The notes under the pieces were generated by a model that saw only the letters and a program-made list of their open reading frames with translations, made no database searches and was not told the DNA's origin. Below, piece after piece: positions 28,352 to 38,853 of a DNA stretch of 64,000 nucleotides. The number at the start of each line of letters is the position of its first letter. Position 1 is the stretch's first letter. Origin of the DNA: Psychrosphaera saromensis (lineage in GTDB: Bacteria; Pseudomonadota; Gammaproteobacteria; Enterobacterales; Alteromonadaceae); assembly GCF_002954545.1 (NCBI RefSeq), contig NZ_MSCH01000003.1, positions 1,961,991 to 2,025,990 of the forward strand. Reading direction: 5' to 3'. A program made the translations under genes and the position numbers.

Positions 28352-30454
28352 ATGGAATTGACCGGAAAGTTTAATCAAGTATTTAAAAAAGATAACCTTA
28401 AGCATTTTAGTGGTTTAGGTGCTCCTTTGTTTATTTTGGCTGCCTTGGCAATGGTTATTTTACCTTTGCCAGCACTCATGCTCGATATCTTATTCTCATT
28501 CAACATTGCACTTGCTCTGGTTATACTTTTAGTAACTGTATACACCTTAAAACCCCTCGATTTTGGTGCTTTCCCTTCTGTACTTTTAATTGCAACGGTA
28601 TTACGACTTGCCCTTAATGTGGCCAGTACACGTGTTGTTCTGTTAGAAGGTCATAACGGTGGTGCTGCAGCTGGTCAAGTAATTGAAGCCTTTGGTTCAG
28701 TTGTTATCGGCGGTAACTACGCCGTTGGTCTAGTGGTATTTGCGATACTTGTTATTATCAACTTTATGGTTGTTACCAAAGGTGCTGGTCGTATATCAGA
28801 AGTTACCGCTCGTTTTACCTTGGATGCCATGCCTGGTAAACAAATGGCGATTGATGCCGATTTGAATGCTGGTTTCTTAACACCAGAACAAGCTAAAGCC
28901 CGTCGTGAAGAGATAGGTAAAGAAGCTGACTTCTATGGTTCGATGGATGGTGCGTCTAAATTTGTAAAAGGTGATGCGGTTGCGGGCATCATTATTCTGT
29001 TTATTAACATTATCGGTGGATTATTCATCGGTATGATCCAACATGATTTGCAATTTGGTGAAGCCGTTGAAATTTACACAATCTTGACGATTGGTGACGG
29101 TCTTGTTGCTCAAATACCTGGTTTATTATTATCAATAGGCACCGCGATTGTTGTTACACGACAAAATACCGACGAAGAAATGGGTACTCAGTTCCATACG
29201 CAACTTGGTGTTGAAAAAGTGTTATACGTTGCCGGTGGCGTGTTATTCACTATGGGTATTGTACCTGGTATGCCTCATTTAACTTTCTTAATCTTTGCAT
29301 GTTTATTACTAGGTGGTGGTTATTTAACGGCTAAGGCAACAAAAGATCTAGCAATTAAGAAAGAAAAAGAAGCAAAAGAGGAAGCTGAAGTTGACCCAGC
29401 TGACGCATCAGAAAATAAAGATGTGAGCTGGGATGATGTATCCCATGTAGACACAATAGGTTTAGAAGTTGGTTACCGTTTAATACCTTTGGTTGATAAA
29501 AGCCAAGGCGGTGAATTACTTTCTCGCGTGAAAGGGGTTAGGCGCAAGTTAAGTCAAGAGTTTGGCTTCTTAATTCCAGCCGTCCATATACGTGATAATT
29601 TAGATTTAGATCCAAATCACTACCGCATTACTTTAATGGGGGTCACCATAGGTGAAGCCGAAATTAGACATGATCGTGACTTAGCGATTAACCCAGGACA
29701 AGTATTTGGTAAAGTTGATGGCATAGACACAATAGACCCTGCATTCGGCTTAGAATCAGTTTGGATTGAGTCTAGCTTACGAGATAAAGCTCAGTCATTA
29801 GGTTACACCGTTGTAGATGCCGCTACTGTTGTTGCAACCCATATTAGCCAACTGTTAACCAACAATGCTTCACAATTAATGGGCCATGAAGAAACTCAAA
29901 ACTTATTAGATATGATAGGTAAAAACTATCCTAAATTGGTTGGTGGCCTAGTTCCTGAGATGTTGTCACTCTCTGTAGTGACCAAAGTGTTACAAAACTT
30001 ATTAAACGAAGGCGTACCTGTTAGAGACATGCGTTCAATCCTACAAACCTTAGTTGAGTACGCTCCTAAGAGCCAAGATTCCGATGTTTTAACCGCTGCT
30101 TGTCGTATCGCACTTCGTCGTTTTATCGTTCAAGACGCCACTGGTTCTGCGACTGAAATCCCCGTCATTACTTTGGTTCCTGAATTGGAACAGATGTTGC
30201 AACAGTCTATGCAGTCAGCAGGAAATGATGGTGCTGGCATTGAGCCAGGGTTAGCAGAAAGATTACAAAAATCGCTATCTGACGCCCACCGAACTCAAGA
30301 GTTATCGGGTGAACCATCAATTTTACTTACGTCCGGAATGCTAAGAAGCGTGTTATCTCGATTCATTAAACACAGCATTCCAGGCATGGTTATCTTGTCT
30401 TATCAAGAAATACCAGAAGAGAAACAAATTAAAATAGTCAGTTCAGTTGGCTAA
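28352..30454 (+). CDS. flhA: Flagellar export gate protein FlhA
   Basis: 700 aa from ATG 28352; a GTG four codons upstream is possible. Eight membrane helices fill the first ~330 residues, including the FHIPEP signature region (FVKGDAVAGIIILFINIIGG), then a large cytosolic domain that docks chaperone-substrate complexes. FlhA forms a nonameric ring below the gate and uses proton flow to drive export. Confidence 0.96.
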   Translation: MELTGKFNQVFKKDNLKHFSGLGAPLFILAALAMVILPLPALMLDILFSFNIALALVILLVTVYTLKPLDFGAFPSVLLIATVLRLALNVASTRVVLLEGHNGGAAAGQVIEAFGSVVIGGNYAVGLVVFAILVIINFMVVTKGAGRISEVTARFTLDAMPGKQMAIDADLNAGFLTPEQAKARREEIGKEADFYGSMDGASKFVKGDAVAGIIILFINIIGGLFIGMIQHDLQFGEAVEIYTILTIGDGLVAQIPGLLLSIGTAIVVTRQNTDEEMGTQFHTQLGVEKVLYVAGGVLFTMGIVPGMPHLTFLIFACLLLGGGYLTAKATKDLAIKKEKEAKEEAEVDPADASENKDVSWDDVSHVDTIGLEVGYRLIPLVDKSQGGELLSRVKGVRRKLSQEFGFLIPAVHIRDNLDLDPNHYRITLMGVTIGEAEIRHDRDLAINPGQVFGKVDGIDTIDPAFGLESVWIESSLRDKAQSLGYTVVDAATVVATHISQLLTNNASQLMGHEETQNLLDMIGKNYPKLVGGLVPEMLSLSVVTKVLQNLLNEGVPVRDMRSILQTLVEYAPKSQDSDVLTAACRIALRRFIVQDATGSATEIPVITLVPELEQMLQQSMQSAGNDGAGIEPGLAERLQKSLSDAHRTQELSGEPSILLTSGMLRSVLSRFIKHSIPGMVILSYQEIPEEKQIKIVSSVG

Positions 30455-30480
30455 TGCCAGATTCTTGACGGAGATTAAAA

Positions 30481-31968
30481 GTGAAAATTAAACGTTATTA
30501 TGCAAAAGATATGAGAACCGCTCTTAACCAAGTTAAAGAAGAGTTGGGGCCAGATGCTGTGATCATGTCAAACAAGAAGACTGCTTCAGGTATTGAGATA
30601 GTTGCTGCTGTTGATAATGATTCAGTTAATGAGTCAGCACAACAAACAGCAAAACAAATAACTCAGCAACCAAGCCAAGCTATGTCTGCATACAGTGGCG
30701 TAATTGAAGAGACCGAAGGCGAGAAAAAAATTGCCTCATCACTTACTGAGTTGTTAAATCGACAAACTCGTACTGGTGAAAAGTCAGCTGCACCGTCAAC
30801 TAAATCTGAACTTAGTAATCGTCAAAAATCTGAACGAGCAACTCAAGTATTATCTCAACAGGCTGAGTCAGAATTTGAACAATGGTTATCAAAAGCAAGA
30901 ACAACCGTTGAAGAAACTGATAATCATCATCAACCGTCATTAAGTGCACCATTAGATGAGTCGGATTTAAACGACGAACATCAGGCTAGTGGTTTGCATC
31001 AAGATACTCGCAGTAACGTTGTAAAAGCAGATTTTAATACTGAATTATCTTCTCTTAAATCTGAAATGAATTCGATTAAAGAGTTATTGGAACATCAAGT
31101 TTCAGAACTTATGTGGCAAGATGTTGAAAGAAAATCACCTTTAAAAGCTATGTTGATCTCTAAGTTAAAAGATATGGGATTGTCAAAAAAGGTATCAGAG
31201 CATTTAACTCACTTTTTATCTGATGATTTAGTACAACGAGATGCTTGGCCACATATGTTGAGCTTATTAACTGAGCAGTTAGATACAACAACAAATGAAA
31301 TAATTACCCGTGGTGGTGTTTATTCGCTTGTTGGACCTACAGGTGTTGGAAAAACGACTACAATTGCTAAGTTAGCCGCAAGATATGCACAAATTCATGG
31401 TGCAGATAAAGTTGGTCTTATCTCAACGGATAGCTTTAGAATTGGTGCTTTAGAGCAGTTGGCAACGTATGCGAAAATCTTAGGTTGTCCTTTAAAACAA
31501 GCTAAAAATACAGAAGAATTATCAGACGCTATTTATCAATTACGTAACAAGAAATTGATCTTAATTGATACCGCAGGCATGAGCCAACGCGATTTAAAAC
31601 TGACAGAAAAGTTAAATCATTTGTTGACTAAGTCGCGAGTTAATATTAAAAATTACTTAGTGTTATCAGCAACTTCTCAAATGAGCGTTTTACAAGAGAG
31701 TGTTCAACACTTTAAAACAATCCCTCTGTCGGGTTGTATTTTTACAAAAATTGACGAATCTCTTAGTTTAGGAGAGTTAATGAGCGTTGCGATTCATAAT
31801 CGATTACCAATTGGTTATTTAACAAACGGTCAACGAGTTCCTGAAGATATAAGAGTTGCAAATAGTGAGAAAATCGTGCAAAAAGCTAATCAACTCTTTG
31901 AATTAAAACAAAAAGTTAGAAAGAAACATAATAAGGTAGTGCCAAGAGCTGTTGGCATGTATGATTGA
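30481..31968 (+). CDS. flhF: Polar flagellum placement GTPase FlhF
   Basis: A 495-aa SRP-type GTPase starting at GTG. It has an N-terminal basic segment (MKIKRYYAKDMRTAL), a long variable linker, and the NG domain with P-loop GPTGVGKTT at about residues 285-293 and DTAG (G3). In polar flagellates FlhF sets the flagellum site at the cell pole. Overlaps flhG by 8 bp. Presence of FlhF/FlhG argues for a single polar flagellum. Confidence 0.95.
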   Translation: MKIKRYYAKDMRTALNQVKEELGPDAVIMSNKKTASGIEIVAAVDNDSVNESAQQTAKQITQQPSQAMSAYSGVIEETEGEKKIASSLTELLNRQTRTGEKSAAPSTKSELSNRQKSERATQVLSQQAESEFEQWLSKARTTVEETDNHHQPSLSAPLDESDLNDEHQASGLHQDTRSNVVKADFNTELSSLKSEMNSIKELLEHQVSELMWQDVERKSPLKAMLISKLKDMGLSKKVSEHLTHFLSDDLVQRDAWPHMLSLLTEQLDTTTNEIITRGGVYSLVGPTGVGKTTTIAKLAARYAQIHGADKVGLISTDSFRIGALEQLATYAKILGCPLKQAKNTEELSDAIYQLRNKKLILIDTAGMSQRDLKLTEKLNHLLTKSRVNIKNYLVLSATSQMSVLQESVQHFKTIPLSGCIFTKIDESLSLGELMSVAIHNRLPIGYLTNGQRVPEDIRVANSEKIVQKANQLFELKQKVRKKHNKVVPRAVGMYD

Positions 31969-32815
31969 TAAAACCTGTTCCGATCAGGCTAGTGGCTTGA
32001 GATATATGTCTTCAATGAAAAAAACAAAAGTAATAGCAGTAACCGGCGGTAAAGGTGGTGTGGGTAAAACAAGTGTTTCACTTAATACGGCCATTGCCAT
32101 CGCTCAAACTGGAAAAAGTGTATTAGTATTAGATGCCGATTTAGGTTTAGCTAATTGTGATGTTATGTTGGGATTACGAGTCGATAAAAACTTGTCTCAT
32201 GTCCTTTCAGGCGAAGCTGAACTTGATGATATTTTGGTTGAAGGACCAGGCGGCGTTAAAATAGTACCTGCTACGTCAGGCTCTATTGATATGGTTGAGT
32301 TATCACCTGCACAACATGCTGGTTTAATTCGCGCTTTTAGTGAAATGAAAACACCTGTTGATGTATTCATCGTGGATACGGCTGCTGGTATTTCAGACAT
32401 GGTACTTTCCTTCTCCCGCGCCTCACAAGAGATTTTAGTCGTAGTGACTGATGAGCCTACATCCATTACAGATGCTTACGCACTTATTAAAATTCTGAAC
32501 CGTGACCATGGGGTCGCAAAATTTAAGGTGGTTGCCAATATGGTACGTACTTTAAAAGAAGGTCAGAATTTATTTAAAAAGTTAACTTTAGTAACAGATC
32601 GATTTTTAGATGTGAACTTAGAATTAACTGCTATTATTCCATTTGATGAAAACTTAAGGAAAGCCGTACGACGCCAAAGAGCGATTGTCGATGCTTTCCC
32701 TCGTTCTCCGTCAGCAATAGCATTTAAAACTTTAGCAACTAAAATAGATCATTGGCCTGTGCCAGCACATGCGTCAGGAAATTTAGAGTTCTTTTTAGAG
32801 CAATTGGTCAATTAA
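31961..32815 (+). CDS. flhG: Flagellar number regulator FlhG (MinD-like ATPase)
   Basis: 284 aa from ATG 31961, chosen because FlhG proteins begin with the FlrA/FlhF-contacting DQASGLR motif, seen here at residues 8-14; a TTG at 31952 is an alternative. The deviant Walker A KGGVGKTS (about 31-38) and a C-terminal amphipathic membrane-targeting helix are typical. FlhG limits flagella to one by restraining FlhF and, in vibrios, FlrA. Also called FleN or MinD2. Confidence 0.94.
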   Translation: MIDKTCSDQASGLRYMSSMKKTKVIAVTGGKGGVGKTSVSLNTAIAIAQTGKSVLVLDADLGLANCDVMLGLRVDKNLSHVLSGEAELDDILVEGPGGVKIVPATSGSIDMVELSPAQHAGLIRAFSEMKTPVDVFIVDTAAGISDMVLSFSRASQEILVVVTDEPTSITDAYALIKILNRDHGVAKFKVVANMVRTLKEGQNLFKKLTLVTDRFLDVNLELTAIIPFDENLRKAVRRQRAIVDAFPRSPSAIAFKTLATKIDHWPVPAHASGNLEFFLEQLVN

Positions 32816-32825
32816 GAGGTATGAT

Positions 32826-33551
32826 TTGAACAGTAAAGTTGCAGCTGCCTACGAGGCCAAAGAAACCGACATTTCCGATTTATTAGGAAAGCATTCTGTA
32901 TTGGTTAAACGAATAGCCCATCATTTGGCTGCTCGCTTACCAGATAGCGTTTTGGTCGATGACCTTATCCAAGCAGGAATGATAGGTTTATTAGAAGCCG
33001 CTAAAAACTTTGATGGTTCAAAAGGCGCAAGTTTTGAAACTTATGCCGGTATTCGTATTCGAGGATCAATGCTAGACGACATACGTAAAGGTGATTGGAC
33101 ACCTCGTTCGGTACACCGTAATGCACGTATGATTGCAGATAGAATTTCTACATTAGAATCTGATTTAGGTCGAGATGTAAAAGACACTGAAGTGGCAGAA
33201 TCGTTAGACATATCTCTTGCTCAATACCATGTGATGTTAAAAGAAGCTAATGCTGGTAAAATCATTGGTATTGATGACATGGGTGTAAGCGAAGATGTTA
33301 TTTCAATTAAAGAAGACTACGAAGCCGACGATACATATGTAGGTGTTGAAAGTAGTTCTTTTAAAAAATCAATTTCTTCGGCAATTAAAAATTTGCCCGA
33401 AAGAGAAGCATTGATATTATCATTGTACTATGATGATGAATTAAACTTACGCGAAATTGGGAATGTTTTGAATGTAAGTGAATCTAGAGTTAGTCAAATT
33501 CACAGCCAAGCAATGGTGAGATTACGCTCAAGATTAAAAGAATGGTTATAA
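32826..33551 (+). CDS. fliA: Flagellar RNA polymerase sigma factor FliA (sigma28)
   Basis: A 241-aa sigma70-class factor with TTG start, 5 bp after RBS AAGAGGT. Region 2 (DDLIQAGMIGLLEAAKNFD), region 3 (RSVHRNARMIADRI) and region 4 helix-turn-helix (LNLREIGNVLNVSESRVSQIHSQ) are all intact. It directs late genes; four textbook sigma28 promoters are visible before flagellins 3-6 in this window. No anti-sigma flgM is present here. Confidence 0.96.
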   Translation: MNSKVAAAYEAKETDISDLLGKHSVLVKRIAHHLAARLPDSVLVDDLIQAGMIGLLEAAKNFDGSKGASFETYAGIRIRGSMLDDIRKGDWTPRSVHRNARMIADRISTLESDLGRDVKDTEVAESLDISLAQYHVMLKEANAGKIIGIDDMGVSEDVISIKEDYEADDTYVGVESSSFKKSISSAIKNLPEREALILSLYYDDELNLREIGNVLNVSESRVSQIHSQAMVRLRSRLKEWL

Positions 33552-33616
33552 AAACTTGTAACTTCCTAATTTTAATTAATAATTAATATAACTAATTTAC
33601 CTCACTGGAGGATGCT

Positions 33617-34000
33617 TTGGATAAGAACATGAAAATTCTAGTTGTTGATGACTTTTCTACAATGAGAAGAATCATTAAGAACTTACTTCGTGACCTTGGT
33701 TTTACCAATGTACAGGAAGCTGACGACGGCAGTACCGCATTGCCGATGTTACAAAATGGACATTTTGATTTTGTAGTAACCGATTGGAATATGCCGGGAA
33801 TGCAAGGTATTGATCTACTTCGTGAAATTCGAAAAGACGATAACTTAAAGCATATGCCAGTAATGATGGTAACTGCAGAAGCTAAAAAGGAACAAATTGT
33901 TGCCGCCGCCCAAGCTGGTGTTAATGGCTACATTGTAAAACCTTTTACAGCTGCTACCCTTAAAGGCAAGTTAGAAAAAATCTTCGAACGTCTAGAGTAA
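33617..34000 (+). CDS. cheY: Chemotaxis response regulator CheY
   Basis: A 127-aa single receiver domain. TTG 33617 is preferred because RBS GGAGG ends 5 bp before it; ATG 33629 is the alternative. Active-site DD at 11-12, phospho-acceptor D56 (VVTDWNMPG), T86-region MVTAEA and K108-region VKPF are present. Phospho-CheY binds FliM to change rotation. Confidence 0.96.
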   Translation: MDKNMKILVVDDFSTMRRIIKNLLRDLGFTNVQEADDGSTALPMLQNGHFDFVVTDWNMPGMQGIDLLREIRKDDNLKHMPVMMVTAEAKKEQIVAAAQAGVNGYIVKPFTAATLKGKLEKIFERLE

Positions 34001-34019
34001 TCTTATTTAGGAGTTAAAT

Positions 34020-34781
34020 ATGTCGAAAGAGACAACTCCGCAGATCAGTCTAGAAGAGGCTAAAGCGCTTGTTATTGCGCTTGAATCTGGTGATGACCAA
34101 TCTGCCAATGAAATTCTTATGTCTGCAGCAAGCCCTGAGAATAAAGCATTATTTGCTGAAGTCGGAAAGTTAACGCGTCAATTACATGATTCATTATCTA
34201 ACTTTCAACTTGATCCTAAAATAGCTAACCTTGCGAGTGATGATATTCCAGACGCAAAAGAAAGGTTAAGTTATGTCATGGATTTGACGGAGAAAGCGGC
34301 TAACAAAACAATGGATGCTGTTGATTCAAGCTTACCTTTAGCTGATAAAATTAACACTAGCTTGACTGAGCTAAAACCTGAATGGGATAAACTCATGCAG
34401 CGTGAAATTCAGTTAGGTGAATTCAAAACTCTTTGTTACAGCATAAATGACTTTATGGAAGGTGCTGGTAAAGACGCAGCACAAATCCATACTCATATGA
34501 CAGAAATAATGATGGCCCAAGATTTCCAAGATTTAACCGGGCAAGTTATAAAAAGAGTTATAGAGTTAGTTAAAGATGTAGAAGATAGTTTAATACATTT
34601 ACTTACTGTTTTTGGTGAGCCAAGTACTAATGTTTCGAATGAGTTAAATAATACTCATGAGAAAGACCAATCGGTCGATAACAATGGTGTTGAGGGTCCA
34701 ATCATAGATGCAGAGAATCGTGAAGATGCGGTTTCAAATCAAGATGAAGTGGACGACTTGTTGTCAAGTTTAGGCTTTTAG
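34020..34781 (+). CDS. cheZ: CheY phosphatase CheZ
   Basis: A 253-aa helical protein. The catalytic helix MMAQDFQDLTGQVIKRV contains the Asp and Gln (D-x-x-x-Q) that dephosphorylate CheY, and the C-terminal tail DEVDDLLSSLGF is the conserved CheY-tethering peptide. Lies 19 bp after cheY and 17 bp before cheA. Confidence 0.95.
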   Translation: MSKETTPQISLEEAKALVIALESGDDQSANEILMSAASPENKALFAEVGKLTRQLHDSLSNFQLDPKIANLASDDIPDAKERLSYVMDLTEKAANKTMDAVDSSLPLADKINTSLTELKPEWDKLMQREIQLGEFKTLCYSINDFMEGAGKDAAQIHTHMTEIMMAQDFQDLTGQVIKRVIELVKDVEDSLIHLLTVFGEPSTNVSNELNNTHEKDQSVDNNGVEGPIIDAENREDAVSNQDEVDDLLSSLGF

Positions 34782-34798
34782 ATTAAGGGAGCGGCCGC

Positions 34799-36913
34799 AT
34801 GGCTTTGGATGTTGATCAAGAGATATTACAAGATTTCTTAATTGAAGCAGCAGAAATATTAGAATTATTATCTGAAGAGTTAGTTGAACTGGAAAACGAT
34901 CCAGAAAATGCTGACTTATTAAATTCAATTTTCCGTGGTTTCCACACCGTAAAAGGTGGAGCGGGATTTCTTGCGTTAACAAATTTGGTCGATGCCTGTC
35001 ATGGTGCCGAGAATGTCTTTGATATTTTAAGGACAGGTAAACGTAAAGTAACAGCTGAATTAATGGATGTTATTTTACAATCTCTTGACACTGTCAATGA
35101 GATGTTTGCCCAAGTTCAAGCTGGTGAAGATCCAGAGCCAGCCGATCCTGAATTACTTCATGCACTTCACCGTTACTGCTCACCTGAATCTGAAGATGAA
35201 GCGTCAGCAGCAGCACCGACTAGTGCAGCTCCACCTACATCTGGTGATATCGATGGTATATCAGAAGATGAGTTTGAAGCCTTATTAGATGAGCTTCATT
35301 CTACTCCAGGTAAATCTGCACCACCTGAAAGTGCAGCACCTGCTAAACCAACAGGAACGCCTGACTTTGGTGCTGGTGATGATATTTCTGATGATGACTT
35401 TGAAGCATTGTTAGATGAACTTCACGGTAAAGGCTCATTTAAAATTGAAGGTAAAGCGGAAGAAAAGCCGTCTGAACCTGCTTCACGTCCGCCTCCAAAT
35501 TTTGGTGGTGATGAAATTAGCGATGATGAATTTGAGTCTTTATTAGACGAGCTTCATGGCAAAGGTTCTTCACCAACCAAAGCAGAAAAACCAAAATCTA
35601 CACCAGTTAAAAAAGAACCTGAAGCTGCGGCACCTGCTGCCAAGCCTGCTCCTGCACCTAAAAAGGCAGAACCTGCAGCACCAGCTCCAGTTAAAGCTCC
35701 ACCGAAAGAAAAAGCAGTGCCTCAGGCCGAAACAACGGTACGTGTTGACACTAAACGTTTAGATGAAATCATGAATATGGTCGGCGAGTTAGTGCTTGTT
35801 CGTAACCGTCTAGTCAGTTTAGGTGTGAATTTAGGCTCTGATGAAGAAATGACTAAAGCCATTTCTAACTTAGATGTGGTGACTGGTGATTTACAAGGTG
35901 CGGTGATGAAAACCCGCATGCAACCAATCAAAAAAGTGTTTGGTCGTTTCCCTCGAGTTGTACGCGACTTGTCTCGAACGCTAAATAAAGAAATAACGTT
36001 AGAATTGGTTGGTGAAGAAACCGATTTAGATAAAAACTTAGTAGAGGCGTTAGCCGATCCATTAGTGCATTTAGTTAGGAACTCCGTTGATCATGGTATT
36101 GAGATGCCAGATGAACGTGAAAGTGCTGGCAAACCAAGAATGGGAATGGTTCGACTATCAGCTTCACAGCAAGGTGATCATATACTTTTAACCATCGAAG
36201 ATGATGGTAAAGGAATGGACCCTGAAAAATTAAAACAAATAGCAATTGATAAAGGTGTATTAGACGTAGATTCAGCCGCAAGATTGTCTGATACTGAAGC
36301 CTTTAACTTAATTTTTGCTCCAGGATTTTCGACTAAAGCTGAGATTTCAGAAATATCTGGTCGAGGCGTTGGCATGGATGTAGTTAAAACTAAAATCATC
36401 CAACTAAATGGTTCTGTTGAAATCCAGTCTGAATTAGGCAAAGGCACAACATTACAAATTAAAGTGCCATTGACGTTAGCTATTTTACCTACCTTAATGG
36501 TTGTTGTTGCTGATCTTGTATTTGCACTGCCACTATCAACGGTTAATGAAATAATTCATTTAGATTTAACCAAAACTAATATTATTGATGGTCAACAGAC
36601 TGTCACGGTTAGAGAAAGAGCCATTCCTTTATTTTATTTAGAAGATTGGTTAATCAAAAATCCAAAAGCAGAATCAAAACGTTCAGAAGGACATGTTGTA
36701 GTTATCCAAATAGGTACGCAACAAGTTGGTTTTGTTGTTGATTCATTGATTGGACAAGAAGAAGTGGTTATTAAACCATTAGACGCTATGTTACAAGGTA
36801 CTCCTGGCATGGCTGGCGCAACAATTACATCTGATGGTGGCATTGCGTTAATCTTCGATGTTCCAAACTTACTAAATCATTACGCTCGTCGTTCTAACTT
36901 AAGGCTTAAATAA
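34799..36913 (+). CDS. cheA: Chemotaxis histidine kinase CheA
   Basis: A 704-aa kinase: P1 with phospho-acceptor H49 (FRGFHTVKGGAGF), a long Pro/Ala/Lys-rich linker, P3 dimerisation (RLDEIMNMVGELV), P4 ATPase (NSVDHGIE, DDGKGM, GRGVGMDVV) and the C-terminal P5 CheW-like domain. The linker holds three copies of an (D/E)DxFEALLDELHG motif near residues 154, 196 and 239, in place of a recognisable P2. In vibrios a segment in this part of CheA (LID) binds ParP, so the repeats may be that site (inference). It phosphorylates CheY and CheB. Confidence 0.95.
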   Translation: MALDVDQEILQDFLIEAAEILELLSEELVELENDPENADLLNSIFRGFHTVKGGAGFLALTNLVDACHGAENVFDILRTGKRKVTAELMDVILQSLDTVNEMFAQVQAGEDPEPADPELLHALHRYCSPESEDEASAAAPTSAAPPTSGDIDGISEDEFEALLDELHSTPGKSAPPESAAPAKPTGTPDFGAGDDISDDDFEALLDELHGKGSFKIEGKAEEKPSEPASRPPPNFGGDEISDDEFESLLDELHGKGSSPTKAEKPKSTPVKKEPEAAAPAAKPAPAPKKAEPAAPAPVKAPPKEKAVPQAETTVRVDTKRLDEIMNMVGELVLVRNRLVSLGVNLGSDEEMTKAISNLDVVTGDLQGAVMKTRMQPIKKVFGRFPRVVRDLSRTLNKEITLELVGEETDLDKNLVEALADPLVHLVRNSVDHGIEMPDERESAGKPRMGMVRLSASQQGDHILLTIEDDGKGMDPEKLKQIAIDKGVLDVDSAARLSDTEAFNLIFAPGFSTKAEISEISGRGVGMDVVKTKIIQLNGSVEIQSELGKGTTLQIKVPLTLAILPTLMVVVADLVFALPLSTVNEIIHLDLTKTNIIDGQQTVTVRERAIPLFYLEDWLIKNPKAESKRSEGHVVVIQIGTQQVGFVVDSLIGQEEVVIKPLDAMLQGTPGMAGATITSDGGIALIFDVPNLLNHYARRSNLRLK

Positions 36914-36922
36914 TAATATCAA

Positions 36923-38098
36923 ATGGTTATGAAAGTATTGATAGTAGACGACTCTGCATTTTTTAGACGCAGAGTCGCAGAGATATTAAATGCACATCCT
37001 GATTTACAGGTTGTGGGCGATGCTGTTAACGGGAAGGATGCGGTAGAGAAAACTAAATTATTAAGACCTGATGTCGTTACTATGGATATAGAGATGCCTG
37101 TCATGGATGGCATCACTTCAGTCCGTCATATAATGAATGAGTGTCCAACACCTATTATTATGTTTTCATCATTAACGCATGATGGGGCTAAAGCGACGTT
37201 AGATGCACTGGAAGCTGGTGCATTAGACTTTTTGCCTAAAAAGTTTGAAGACATAGCAAAAGATAAAAAAGAAGGCACTAAAGTTCTACAAGACAGAGTT
37301 TGTGCGTTGGGACGACGTTCTAGCATGATGAGACGTTCATCAGCACCAAAACCTGCATCTTTAGATACTTCGACTTCACCAAAACCAGAGACGCCAAAAT
37401 CGGCAGCGGCTAGTTTATCTAGAACGTCATCTGTAAGAAATGCACAAGCTACAGAATCAAGTTCAGTAAATCGTCCAACGATTAGCCGTTCTAGTGTGGC
37501 AAGAAAGTCTTCTGGGAAAAGTTATAAATTATTGGCCATTGGTACCTCAACAGGAGGCCCAGTCGCATTACAAAAAGTATTAACAGGATTCCCTAGTAAC
37601 TTTAAGTTACCTATTATACTCGTGCAGCATATGCCTGCTGCGTTTACACCTGCTTTTGCTTTAAGACTTAATTCATTATGTAAAATTTCAGTTAAAGAAG
37701 CTGAGCATGGTGATGTATTAAAACCTGGAGTAGCTTACTTAGCTCCTGGTGGTAAACAAATGTTGATAGAAGGACGTGGAGCCAACGCGACAATTAAAAT
37801 ACTTGAAGATGACTCTGCCAGAATGACATACAAACCAAGTGTTGATCTGTCTTTTGGTAGTGCCGCAAAAGTATATGGTGGCGATGTTTTAGGTATTATT
37901 TTAACAGGAATGGGAGCCGACGGACGTGAAGGCTCTAGAATGTTAAAACAACGTGGTGCCAAAATTTGGGCGCAGGATGAACAAAGTTGTGTTGTCTATG
38001 GTATGCCTCAAGCGGTTACTGTTGCAGGTATTTCAGAAGAAAATATAGCATTAGAAGAAATGACTTCATCTATCTTAAAAGAGTTGAATTATGGATAA
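36923..38098 (+). CDS. cheB: Chemotaxis methylesterase/response regulator CheB
   Basis: A 391-aa protein with a receiver domain (D55 in [11 protein letters not shown]), a Ser-rich linker of about 60 residues and a C-terminal methylesterase with the catalytic triad regions IGTSTGGP (Ser), [10 protein letters not shown] (His) and GMGADG (Asp). It removes methyl groups from chemoreceptors during adaptation. The ATG at 36929 two codons on is an alternative start. Overlaps motC by 8 bp. cheR is not in the window. Confidence 0.95.
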   Translation: MVMKVLIVDDSAFFRRRVAEILNAHPDLQVVGDAVNGKDAVEKTKLLRPDVVTMDIEMPVMDGITSVRHIMNECPTPIIMFSSLTHDGAKATLDALEAGALDFLPKKFEDIAKDKKEGTKVLQDRVCALGRRSSMMRRSSAPKPASLDTSTSPKPETPKSAAASLSRTSSVRNAQATESSSVNRPTISRSSVARKSSGKSYKLLAIGTSTGGPVALQKVLTGFPSNFKLPIILVQHMPAAFTPAFALRLNSLCKISVKEAEHGDVLKPGVAYLAPGGKQMLIEGRGANATIKILEDDSARMTYKPSVDLSFGSAAKVYGGDVLGIILTGMGADGREGSRMLKQRGAKIWAQDEQSCVVYGMPQAVTVAGISEENIALEEMTSSILKELNYG

Positions 38099-38840
38099 GC
38101 TTGCATTATCCGGCATTATTATCGCACTAGCGGCGGTATTTGGCGGGTATGCGGTTGAAGGTGGCGGTGTTTCTGCTCTGTTTCAACTACCTGCATTTAT
38201 CATTGTATTTGGCGGCACTTTAGGTGCTGTCATGTTACAAACCCCAAAAGCTGACTTCTACCATAGCATTACTCTATTTCCTCTGATTTGGAAATCTCCC
38301 ACATACGACTTTAATCTGTATAAACTTAAACTTTGTAAATGGGCTGATATAGCTCGTCAAAAAGGTTTTTTAGCTTTAGAACATCAAGTGCATATTGAAA
38401 ATGACCCTTTTGTCAAAAAAGCGTTAATGATGTTGATTGATGGTGTTGATAATGATGTGCTCAGAGATTCATTAGAGCTAGAAGCTCAGTTAGAAAGTGA
38501 ACATAAAAATAGAGCTGCCAATGTATACGAATCGTTTGGCGGTTTTAGTCCAACCATTGGCATCATAGGTGCAGTATTAGGCTTAATCCAAGCGATGGCT
38601 AATATAGATGACCCATCGGCTTTAGGACAAGGCATAGCCACTGCATTTGTCGCTACTATTTATGGTGTAGGCAGTGCAAACCTAATATTTATCCCATTTG
38701 GTGAAAAAATAAAGGCGCACATAGATGAAGAGCTGTTATACCGAGAAATGATCATCTTAGGGATCATGAGTACCGCTAACGGTGAAAATCCACAGAATAT
38801 CTCTAGAAAATTAGAAGCATATCAACGAGAGTTTGTATAA
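38091..38840 (+). CDS. motC: Flagellar stator MotA-family protein (MotC type)
   Basis: A 249-aa protein with four membrane helices and a cytosolic loop. The N-terminus ([30 protein letters not shown]) and the TM3-TM4 region ([20 protein letters not shown]) are typical of MotA/PomA. The order cheB-motC-motD-parA-like-cheW is that of the Pseudomonas MotCD stator. The ion used cannot be read with confidence from sequence alone. It overlaps cheB by 8 bp. Confidence 0.92.
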   Translation: MDKLALSGIIIALAAVFGGYAVEGGGVSALFQLPAFIIVFGGTLGAVMLQTPKADFYHSITLFPLIWKSPTYDFNLYKLKLCKWADIARQKGFLALEHQVHIENDPFVKKALMMLIDGVDNDVLRDSLELEAQLESEHKNRAANVYESFGGFSPTIGIIGAVLGLIQAMANIDDPSALGQGIATAFVATIYGVGSANLIFIPFGEKIKAHIDEELLYREMIILGIMSTANGENPQNISRKLEAYQREFV

Positions 38841-38853
38841 GAGTTGTTAATTT

